A stretch of 22,042 nucleotides of DNA from a bacterium. Its GTDB lineage: Bacteria > Cyanobacteriota > Vampirovibrionia > Gastranaerophilales > UBA9971. The stretch covers positions 1 to 22,042 of the forward strand of contig JBAWVS010000046.1 of assembly GCA_037147175.1 (NCBI GenBank), given 5' to 3'. The position numbers and the translations under genes are program-made. The first letter of the stretch is position 1. Each line of letters starts with the position of its first letter. Shown here piece by piece: positions 16,602 to 22,042 of this stretch. The notes beneath the pieces were generated by a model. It saw only the letters and a list, made by a program, of their open reading frames with translations, was not told the DNA's origin and did no database searches.

Positions 16602-16956
16602 TCAGAACTCCCTTGTCTTAAACTACTAACTCATCACAACGGTAAGGCAATTAAATTAAACCAACTATTTCAGTGTAACCATGTTTTTTTGGGGTTTCAA
16701 CCCTGATTAAAAGATAACTTTTTTGCAAAGAGCCGAAACAAGGTTTTGTATATATTTAGTATATAAAGAGTAAATATATAGTATAGATAAATATTGGTTT
16801 TCGTTACATTTCTTCATTAAATTTTTGAAACAATAGAATCCTCGAAACCCACTTGTACAAAGATATATTAAGTGTTATTTGTACTCTTTTTTTGTTTTTT
16901 GCCGTTTTCGGATTTTGAGGAAAATCGTAACAAAATTTTACAATCAAGGGCGTTTT
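16602..16956. other. Intergenic region, 355 bp, no convincing gene
   Basis: The space between the DUF1015 stop and the 104-aa gene is very A/T-rich. It holds a candidate promoter (16747-16774), a direct repeat TAGTATA at 16757-16763 and 16779-16785 (22 bp apart), and GTACAAA inverted as TTTGTAC at 16857-16863 and 16880-16886 followed by a T run, a weak hairpin near the end of the DUF1015 gene. A 60-codon plus-strand frame starting at 16872 has no ribosome binding site and runs antisense into DUF1015, so it is not called. Confidence 0.5.
16747..16774 (-). promoter_or_regulatory. Candidate promoter of the 104-aa gene
   Basis: On the minus strand TTTACT (16774-16769) and TATACA (16752-16747) are 16 bp apart. 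The leader would be about 140 nt. The region is so A/T-rich that chance matches are likely. Confidence 0.3.
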
Positions 16957-18279
16957 TTAGTCTAGAGGATTTATTACCAGACCGCTTAGTAGTTTTGGGT
17001 AGAAATAAGTCGATTTCTGAGGCATTTTATAGCCCTGTGAAGAAACTTCCTTGATAAGTTGAATACTTGGTGTTGCCATTATAAAAACAACTTCAGCCTG
17101 TTTGTTTTCGACCGCCTCAAATGCCTCAGCTTCTTTTTTAAGGTATTTAACTCCGTTTTGTTTAAACTGGTCTTCTTCTGAAAAGCAAAGAAAATCGCCT
17201 AAAATAATTTTATGAAGAATACTTAAATCAAGCTTTTTCAAAACATCAGGAACATCTTTTTCTGAGAGAATCTTGTCTACGGCTTCTTTTTCTCTTAATT
17301 TAAATAAAAGATATTTGTTTTCGTCTTTGAAGCAAGCGCCGAAAGCAATTTTCTGTTTTGCTGTTTCTTCAATATCTGCAACAAATTTTTCTTTTACATT
17401 TTCTCTTGTTACTTCGAAGAACTTGTATTCGGTTATGTCGAAGTATTTTTTTAAGTCCTCGAGAAGCTGATGTTTATTTATTTCTCTTTTTACAATCCTA
17501 TGAGTCGGGTAAACCTTTAAATTTTCGTCATCAAGGTTGGTATAGTAAGCCATTACATAATTAAAAGCATCATTTTCGCTCCAGTCAGGATTTTCTGCTC
17601 GTCTGAAATTTCTATAAGCTATAGAAGTTTCGTATCTATGATGCCCGTCAGCTATTAAAACCTTTTTATCAGACATAATTTCGGTTATTTTATTTAAAAC
17701 CTGTTCGTCTTCTATTGCATAAAGTATGTTTTGAATTCCAAGATCGTCTGTTACGTCAATTATTGGTTTTGCAGGGAGTTTAACGGCTTTGTCGATTTCA
17801 CCTTCGGGATCTGAATAAGCAAAGAAAACTTGACTGAAGTTGGCTTTACAGGTTTTCATAAGTTTTAACCTGTCTTCTTTTGGGCCGCCCATTGTAAATT
17901 CATGAGGCATTATATTGCCTTTTTCGTATTCTTCTATTAAATTTCGGGCGATAAAACCTTTTCTGGAAATTTTGTCGCCTTTTGCGGTTGTATAATTTTG
18001 GACATAATAATAAATGCAAGGCGTAGAAGATGGTGTTAAAGCTTTTTGTTCAATAAATTCTCTAAAATCTTCTGCCGCGCGTGTGTAACGGTTATTGGAT
18101 TCGCTGTCATCAGAATTAATTTTGCCGAGAATTAGTTTGACAATATTATAAGGAGATTTATTGTATAATTCTCCTTGCTCTTTTGAAGAAATAACGTCAT
18201 AAGGCGGTGCTATAACATCGTTTATGTTAACTTTTTCAAGATTATAAACAAGTCCTTTTAAGGGCGCGACTTTTACCAT
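16957..18279 (-). CDS. DUF1015 family protein
   Basis: 440 residues from the chosen start. The N-terminus VAPLKGLVYNLEKVNINDVIAPPYDVI and the motif ADGHHRYETSIAYRN are hallmarks of the DUF1015 family, whose biochemical role is not established as far as I know. No membrane segment or signal peptide is present. The frame is open to an ATG at 18309, but the ATG at 18279 is chosen because GAGGAAG lies six bases before it and the protein then begins MVKVAPLKG, where family members begin. Length is normal for the family. It appears monocistronic, with an extended -10 promoter upstream. Confidence 0.9.
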   Translation of the reverse strand: MVKVAPLKGLVYNLEKVNINDVIAPPYDVISSKEQGELYNKSPYNIVKLILGKINSDDSESNNRYTRAAEDFREFIEQKALTPSSTPCIYYYVQNYTTAKGDKISRKGFIARNLIEEYEKGNIMPHEFTMGGPKEDRLKLMKTCKANFSQVFFAYSDPEGEIDKAVKLPAKPIIDVTDDLGIQNILYAIEDEQVLNKITEIMSDKKVLIADGHHRYETSIAYRNFRRAENPDWSENDAFNYVMAYYTNLDDENLKVYPTHRIVKREINKHQLLEDLKKYFDITEYKFFEVTRENVKEKFVADIEETAKQKIAFGACFKDENKYLLFKLREKEAVDKILSEKDVPDVLKKLDLSILHKIILGDFLCFSEEDQFKQNGVKYLKKEAEAFEAVENKQAEVVFIMATPSIQLIKEVSSQGYKMPQKSTYFYPKLLSGLVINPLD

Positions 18280-18321
18280 TGATTTCTTCCTCATGTTAAC
18301 TCGAAACATTTTTATGTCTTT

Positions 18322-18330
18322 TTTATAGCA
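18322..18330 (-). promoter_or_regulatory. Extended -10 promoter of the DUF1015 gene
   Basis: The minus strand reads TG-C-TATAAA, an extended -10 box, about 45 nt upstream of the chosen start codon. No good -35 hexamer is visible. Confidence 0.45.
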
Positions 18331-18388
18331 CTAAAATGTTTTGAATAAAATAAAAAAAATAGGATATTAAATTGGATTGCTGATACAA

Positions 18389-18480
18389 TTGCGAGCGACC
18401 AACGGGAGCGTGGCAATCTGTTCTGGTATTGATATTTTTATAGATTGCCACCTCGAGCCTTTAGCTCTCCTCTCAACGAC
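18389..18480. repeat. Intergenic palindromic repeat, copy 2 (diverged)
   Basis: A core stem GTGGCAATCT (18410-18419) with AGATTGCCAC (18442-18451) and flanks TTGCGAGCGACC and CTCTCAACGAC. It shares the 15-mer ATTTTTATAGATTGC (18434-18448) and the TTGCGAGC and GCAATCT words with copy 1 at 2595-2674. Its outer arms are more degenerate. It lies in the 345-bp gap between the DUF1015 and 123-aa genes, which otherwise holds a terminator and an in-frame tail described separately. Confidence 0.7.
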
Positions 18481-18493
18481 AAAACATAAAAAC

Positions 18494-18531
18494 AAATTGC
18501 CTCTGCTTCGATATTGAAACAGGGGCAATTT
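18494..18531 (-). terminator. Terminator downstream of the 123-aa gene
   Basis: AAATTGCCTCTG (18494-18505) pairs with CAGGGGCAATTT (18520-18531) over 12 positions, with one mismatch or wobble. On the minus strand it is followed by GTTTTTATGTTTT. It lies about 16 nt after the second in-frame stop (18547) and about 94 nt after the first (18625). Confidence 0.7.
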
Positions 18532-18546
18532 CTTTTATTGATGATT

Positions 18547-18624
18547 TTAGTATTCCGCAAGATGTTTTTTTGATTTAGTTTTACTTGTGCTACCTTTTTC
18601 AAGGCTATCCAAAACATCTTTGCT
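18547..18624 (-). other. In-frame coding-like tail after the stop of the 123-aa gene
   Basis: Directly after the TAA at 18625-18627 the same frame continues for 25 codons to a second TAA at 18547-18549. The translated tail begins SKDVLDSLEKGSTSKTK and ends KKHLAEY, a hydrophilic, Lys/Ser-rich sequence that looks like a protein C-terminus. It may be a remnant of a longer ancestral gene cut by a nonsense mutation, or a read-through extension. Confidence 0.45.
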
Positions 18625-18996
18625 TTAAGTTTTTAAATTTTCGGGTATCCGTGCTAAACCTGCCGCTTCTATATCAATTTCTTGTATTTTTTTAATTGTC
18701 TTTTTAATTAAAGATTTTATCTCAAAAACACTATTAAAAGATAAAACAGGAAAAGAGTAATGAGCTAAATACAATTTTTTAGTGTGCTTTTTGTACAATA
18801 AAGTTAGAGCGTATGACTCTTCGAATTGAATATGAGCATCTTTCCCATCATTAAGAAGCGGTCGAAGAGCTTTTTCAATCTTTTTCAAAGTTTTTTCATT
18901 CTTAATGTGTTTGGCAAGTTTAGCAATGTTAACAGTTGATCCGAATCTTACCTGCTGTTTTCCCTGTGGAGTAGGGTTGAATGCTATGTTCATCAT
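18625..18996 (-). CDS. Hypothetical protein (123 aa), possible premature stop
   Basis: No family is recognised. It starts MMNIAFNPTPQGKQQVRFGS, then continues with Lys-rich helices (residues 23-45 and 90-110) and a central beta-like part (about 54-85). No signal peptide, membrane helix or cysteine is seen. AAAGGA lies about nine bases before the first ATG; the second ATG is adjacent and possible. The frame continues past the stop with 25 coding-like codons, so the protein may once have been about 149 residues. The VRFGS segment near the N-terminus resembles LSFGA at residues 52-56 of the FtsH-like protein. Confidence 0.65.
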   Translation of the reverse strand: MMNIAFNPTPQGKQQVRFGSTVNIAKLAKHIKNEKTLKKIEKALRPLLNDGKDAHIQFEESYALTLLYKKHTKKLYLAHYSFPVLSFNSVFEIKSLIKKTIKKIQEIDIEAAGLARIPENLKT

Positions 18997-19028
18997 TTTC
19001 GTTTTTCCTTTTGGGCTTTGCCATATTA

Positions 19029-19034
19029 ACTATA
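19029..19034 (-). promoter_or_regulatory. Candidate -10 box of the 123-aa gene
   Basis: TATAGT on the minus strand, about 33 nt before the start codon, giving a leader of about 25 nt. No convincing -35. Confidence 0.3.
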
Positions 19035-19231
19035 CATTTAAATTTAATTTATAAAATTTTTTATTAACTTATGGATATTTAAAAAACCCTCAAGAAAAAA
19101 ATTAATAGCATTCTTTAGTATTGTTTTTTAAAAAATAAAGTACAAAGTGGCAGAGTTTTAAAAGAATTGTTTTAATGTTTCTTAATACTAATTTTTCCCC
19201 GAGTTAGGCATCTCAAAAAATTTAAATTTAA

Positions 19232-19240
19232 TGATATAAT
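19232..19240 (+). promoter_or_regulatory. Extended -10 promoter of the nucleotidyltransferase gene
   Basis: TG-A-TATAAT is a perfect extended -10. Transcription would start near 19247, only about 18 nt before the TTG start and just upstream of its AGGAG. Confidence 0.55.
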
Positions 19241-19264
19241 CAATAAAAAAATAGGAGAAGGAAC

Positions 19265-20356
19265 TTGATAAAAAAAGCAATGATAATGGCGGCAGGAGCC
19301 GGAACAAGACTAAACCCCCTAACGGCAAAAATCCCTAAACCAATGGTGCCTGTTGCAAATACGCCGATTATTGAGCTTATTTTAAAACATCTTCAAAAAT
19401 TTGGAATAAACGATGTTGTAGCCAACACACATTACTGCGCTGAAGCTATTCACAACGCTTTTGGCGGAAAAAACCATCTTGGCGTCAATTTTAGCTATGT
19501 ATATGAAGAAGCTTTAACAGGAACAGCAGGCGGTTTAAAAAAGTGTGAAAGCTTTTTTGAACAGGGCGAAACTTTTATTGTAGTAAGCGGTGATGCTTTA
19601 ACTAACGTAAATATTGAAGAATTATACAAACAACATAAAGAATCAGGCGCTCTCGCATCGATTGCACTAAGAGAAGTTCCTGTGGAAGAAGTGGAGCATT
19701 TTGGAGTTGTTGTTACAGACGAAAATTCGAAAATCATAGGTTTTCAGGAAAAACCAAAACAGGAAGAAGCCAAGAGCAACCTTGTAAATACAGGAATCTA
19801 TATTTTTGAGACCGATATTTTTAATTATATCCCTGAAAATACATTCTATGATTTTGCAAAAAATGTTTTCCCTTCCATTATGAAAAATAATGAAATATTT
19901 TGCGGGTTTAAAATAAATGATTATTGGAATGATATTGGCACTTTAGCCCAGTATAAATCATCATCTTTTGAAATATTAAACGGAATAGCAGATTTGCAAA
20001 TGCCTTATAAAGAGTCAAAAGATGGATGGATTGCCGAATCTTCTAAAATCGGCAGCAATGTAACTGTCGAAAATAAAATTGTTGTCGGCGAAAATACTGT
20101 AATTGAAGATAATGTGGTTTCTAAAGGCAATAACGTTATTGGAAATAATTGTCTTATCAAGTCAGGTGCGCAAATTAAAGATTCAATTCTCTGGGACAAT
20201 GTAGTTATTGAAGAAAACGCAAGTCTTGACGGTTGTATAATAGCAAATAATGTTAAAATCAAGGCTGGAGTAAGCCTTGATAAAAATTCTATAGTTCCTC
20301 AGGATGTTGTGATTACAAAACCCGAAGATTTATACAAAGAAACAGCGAATGTTTAA
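19265..20356 (+). CDS. Sugar-1-phosphate nucleotidyltransferase with left-handed beta-helix domain
   Basis: 363 residues. The N-terminal Rossmann-like nucleotidyltransferase domain (about 1-240) carries MAAGAGTRLNPLT and PKPMVPV, the nucleotide-binding signature, plus GTAGGL, SGDAL and EKP motifs. From about 255 to 350 hexapeptide repeats (IGSNVTVENKIVVGENTVIED...) predict a left-handed beta-helix. The architecture is that of mannose-1-phosphate guanylyltransferase or glucose-1-phosphate thymidylyl/uridylyltransferase-like enzymes that make NDP-sugars for glycans. The exact nucleotide and sugar cannot be read from the sequence. No C-terminal phosphomannomutase domain, found in some cyanobacterial homologues, is present. 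The TTG start is supported by AGGAG about eight bases upstream and by the family N-terminus MIKKAMIMAAG. It converges on the caspase-like gene with 12 bp between stops. Confidence 0.9.
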   Translation: MIKKAMIMAAGAGTRLNPLTAKIPKPMVPVANTPIIELILKHLQKFGINDVVANTHYCAEAIHNAFGGKNHLGVNFSYVYEEALTGTAGGLKKCESFFEQGETFIVVSGDALTNVNIEELYKQHKESGALASIALREVPVEEVEHFGVVVTDENSKIIGFQEKPKQEEAKSNLVNTGIYIFETDIFNYIPENTFYDFAKNVFPSIMKNNEIFCGFKINDYWNDIGTLAQYKSSSFEILNGIADLQMPYKESKDGWIAESSKIGSNVTVENKIVVGENTVIEDNVVSKGNNVIGNNCLIKSGAQIKDSILWDNVVIEENASLDGCIIANNVKIKAGVSLDKNSIVPQDVVITKPEDLYKETANV

Positions 20357-20368
20357 ATTTAAAGAAAT

Positions 20369-21646
20369 TTAATTAGTCATAGCGCCGGAATGACAAGAAT
20401 TAAAATACTCTGTAAAGTAAGAAAAATCTTTTACATTCTGTTCCATTTTTTTAATGTCAGATTCTTCAATCCCTTCGTTTTTCTGTGAATTTGTCCAAAA
20501 TTTAAATTCTGCCGAACCTTCTTGATAACGTCTGGGGTCATCTTTTTCAGGACTTTTTTCTTTTACAGTTGTGCCATGTCCAAACCAATTAGCCATTCCT
20601 TCAAATTTTAAAGCTTTTACTGCTGCTTCCGGATCTTTTCCTTCGGCTATAGCGTTTTTTCTGGCTAAATCTTTTTGATCTTCCATAAATTGTTTACTTT
20701 GTTCAAAAGCTTGTCGGATTTTATCTGCTTGAGTAATTCCTTGTTTTTCTTCTTCTTTTGTAGGTGGAGTTACAGTAATAATTTTGTCTGCCCTAAAACG
20801 GGTTTCAAAAGGGTTAGATTCGTTTTTTTCATCAGGTGTATAAAAATTTTTCCTGAGTTCATCAGCACCCTTTTTAAAATTTCCGCTTCCATCTTCAGTA
20901 ACATTAAAAATAACAACCCGCTTGATATCAGGATTATTATTATCTGCTTTTTGCCAGGCTGTATTATTTTCTCGTCTTGTAGTAACAGGTTTTTGCATGG
21001 TCGGTGCCTCAGCATTAGAATAACCCATAACGGCCGCGTCTTTTGATGTTTTATCCATAGCTTTATCTATAGAAGCTTCTGTCCCGAGTGCATCACTAAA
21101 TTTTCTTGTAACCCAATCTGCTTTTTCTCCGGGTAATGTTCCCGTTGCAGCTTCATTTTGTGATACTGCTGCTAAAACTCTTATATTATTGGGATGGGGA
21201 TCGGAAACTTTTGAAGGATCAGGACGATTATTATCCAGAAATTGAGCATATTGATTTTTTACTGAATTCAAAAAGAGATTAGCGGTTTTAATAATAGGAT
21301 TGGATTTTATATCCTCAGCCTGTTTTTTATCATTTTGATCTTGATCTTCTCTTAATTTCAAAAATGTTGCGCGGTCTGCTTCCGGGATTTTTGGTAAGAC
21401 ATCTTTAAGAGAGCCAAGTCCAAATTCACGTATGATAGCATCTTTTCGTATATCTTCTTGCATATCATTATATTTATCACCAAAAATAGATGAATGTTTG
21501 TTTGCAAAGACCTCAATGGCTTCAAACGCTTTATCAGGCTTTCCTAGAAATTTATAATATTCTACTTTACCTGAGTTTGTGGCATCGATAACCTGCTGTC
21601 CGATATGATTTGCAGGTAAAGTGAACGGTCTGTTCTCAATATTCAT
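20369..21646 (-). CDS. Putative caspase/metacaspase-like protein ending just after the catalytic Cys motif
   Basis: 425 residues. Residues 1-235 are hydrophilic, mostly helical and match nothing known to me. From about 241 a caspase-fold-like pattern appears: strand KRVVIFNV (242-249) followed by GSGNFKKGADELRKNF, strand DKIITVTPP (287-295) followed by a long helix, then NWFGHGTTV with His357 and YFNSCHSGAMTN with Cys418. GHG plus SCHSG is the His-Cys dyad pattern of clan CD peptidases (metacaspases: GHGT and D-C-CHSG). Strand 4 runs directly to the stop, seven residues after the Cys, so the two strands that normally follow are missing. No remnant continues downstream because a convergent gene starts within 12 bp. 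The Shine-Dalgarno is poor. No signal peptide is present. Assignment rests on motifs only. Confidence 0.6.
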   Translation of the reverse strand: MNIENRPFTLPANHIGQQVIDATNSGKVEYYKFLGKPDKAFEAIEVFANKHSSIFGDKYNDMQEDIRKDAIIREFGLGSLKDVLPKIPEADRATFLKLREDQDQNDKKQAEDIKSNPIIKTANLFLNSVKNQYAQFLDNNRPDPSKVSDPHPNNIRVLAAVSQNEAATGTLPGEKADWVTRKFSDALGTEASIDKAMDKTSKDAAVMGYSNAEAPTMQKPVTTRRENNTAWQKADNNNPDIKRVVIFNVTEDGSGNFKKGADELRKNFYTPDEKNESNPFETRFRADKIITVTPPTKEEEKQGITQADKIRQAFEQSKQFMEDQKDLARKNAIAEGKDPEAAVKALKFEGMANWFGHGTTVKEKSPEKDDPRRYQEGSAEFKFWTNSQKNEGIEESDIKKMEQNVKDFSYFTEYFNSCHSGAMTN

Positions 21647-21681
21647 AAAAGTCTTTTATCCAAATAATTTTGTAAACTACT

Positions 21682-21698
21682 TAGATAAAACACCTGAA
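21682..21698 (-). promoter_or_regulatory. 17-bp element shared with the FtsH-like gene, copy 2
   Basis: The minus strand reads TTCAGGTGTTTTATCTA, identical to 5586-5602 except for one base. It lies about 36 nt upstream of the caspase-like start codon, in a normal promoter position and in the same orientation as the other copy. Confidence 0.5.
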
Positions 21699-21765
21699 TA
21701 TAAAAAATTGCCTTTTAGAAAAAAAAAATAAATACTTGATAAAATTTAAATTTTTATGTGAATTA

Positions 21766-22042
21766 TTAAAAAGTATAGCAAGTTTTAATAGAAAAAGTTG
21801 GGGTTTTTGAGAGTTGAGATAATCCTAAGGCTACCCCTTTGTATTTTACACTTGCACCAATATCACTGCTGACAGCTGTTTTATCCATATTAATTCCTAC
21901 GTCTATGCCGTTATTATTGTTCAACTCTATTCCGGTGGAAAAACGGCCATTTCCTCCTTCAGTGGAATATCCAGCATTTAGATTTACCCCTTTTTCAGTT
22001 TGATATCCTATTCCGGTGGAAAAATGACCATTTCCTCCTGCA
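21766..22042 (-). CDS. C-terminal part of a glycine-rich repeat protein (partial)
   Basis: The frame enters from the window edge and ends at the TAA at 21766-21768; 91 residues are visible. It contains two copies of a 27-residue unit starting GGNG(H/R)FSTGI, then a run of alternating short strands (GIDVGINMDKT, SDIGASVKYKGVALGLS) and ends SIKTCYTF. The Gly/Asn/Thr-rich alternating pattern and terminal aromatic residue suggest a beta-rich, perhaps surface or beta-barrel-like protein, but this is only a guess. The start lies outside the window. It is transcribed in the same direction as the caspase-like gene about 120 bp downstream; no clear terminator separates them. Confidence 0.7.
   Translation of the reverse strand, partial: AGGNGHFSTGIGYQTEKGVNLNAGYSTEGGNGRFSTGIELNNNNGIDVGINMDKTAVSSDIGASVKYKGVALGLSQLSKTPTFSIKTCYTF
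21928..22038 (-). repeat. 81-bp tandem coding repeat
   Basis: A 30-bp segment at 21928-21957 recurs at 22009-22038 with two or three differences. The period is 81 bp, which is 27 codons, so the frame is preserved. More copies may lie beyond the window edge. Confidence 0.75.

Noticed and set aside
16689-16705. GGGTT/AACCC mini-hairpin as an attenuator
   Set aside because: Only five base pairs with a two-base loop, too tight and weak to call.
16872-17054. 60-codon plus-strand open frame beginning MLFVLFFCF
   Set aside because: The hydrophobic start comes from a T-rich tract; no ribosome binding site, and the second half is antisense to DUF1015.
18434-18615. Small minus-strand frame starting ATG TTT TGG after the 123-aa gene
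   Set aside because: It runs through the terminator and the repeat and has no protein-like pattern; the in-frame tail of the upstream gene explains the region better.
20357-20368. Frameshifted continuation of the caspase-like domain
   Set aside because: Reading on past the stop in the same frame gives a short sequence that soon stops inside the convergent gene and shows no caspase strands.
20675-21046. 123-codon plus-strand open frame
   Set aside because: Antisense to the caspase-like gene, Phe/Ser/Ile-rich as expected from a reversed Lys/Glu/Asp-rich protein.
1-22042. CRISPR array, tRNA, rRNA, IS element or prophage genes
   Set aside because: No regularly spaced repeats, cloverleaf sequences, rRNA motifs, transposase or phage proteins were seen on either strand.

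Overview
The window is AT-rich bacterial chromosome (by eye about one third G+C), densely coded, with small intergenic gaps rich in hairpins. The gene set is IspH, a four-domain S1 protein, orphan LuxR-type response regulators, a pentapeptide-repeat protein, a TPR-GAF-HD-GYP protein, Lon, a DUF1015 protein and a sugar-nucleotidyltransferase. Together with the low G+C this suggests a non-photosynthetic relative of cyanobacteria (Melainabacteria/Gastranaerophilales type). That is an inference from gene style; a low-GC Firmicute is the main alternative. No phage, IS element, CRISPR, tRNA or rRNA was found.

Layout. 34-267 (-): small unknown protein. 466-2480 (+): ispH overlapping an S1/rpsA-like gene, closed by a strong terminator. 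2595-2674: an imperfect palindromic repeat. 2711-5413 (-): a 900-residue soluble FtsH-like metalloprotease with an intact zinc site but a degenerate AAA module, preceded by a structured leader and a 17-bp element. 5708-7841 (+): two response regulators, then a pentapeptide-repeat protein. 16022-7849 (-): an apparent operon of lon, TPR-GAF-HD-GYP and an exported transglutaminase-TPR protein. 16601-16287 (-): small unknown protein ending in tandem hairpins. 18279-16957 (-): DUF1015. 18996-18625 (-): small protein with an in-frame coding-like tail after its stop. 19265-20356 (+): nucleotidyltransferase with left-handed beta-helix. 21646-20369 (-): 425-residue protein whose C-terminus carries caspase/metacaspase-like His and Cys motifs and stops seven residues after the Cys. 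22042-21766 (-): end of a repeat protein cut by the window edge.

How it fits together. Housekeeping functions (isoprenoid synthesis, translation, Lon proteolysis, sugar nucleotides) are mixed with signalling genes (two orphan regulators, a c-di-GMP phosphodiesterase candidate). The most unusual link is that two atypical protease-like genes about 16 kb apart, the soluble FtsH-like gene and the caspase-like gene, carry almost the same 17-bp element (TTCAGGTGTTTTATSTA on the minus strand) upstream in the same orientation. This is a hint of shared regulation. Several genes (ispH, 6542, 18279, 19265) appear to use extended -10 promoters (TGNTATAAW).
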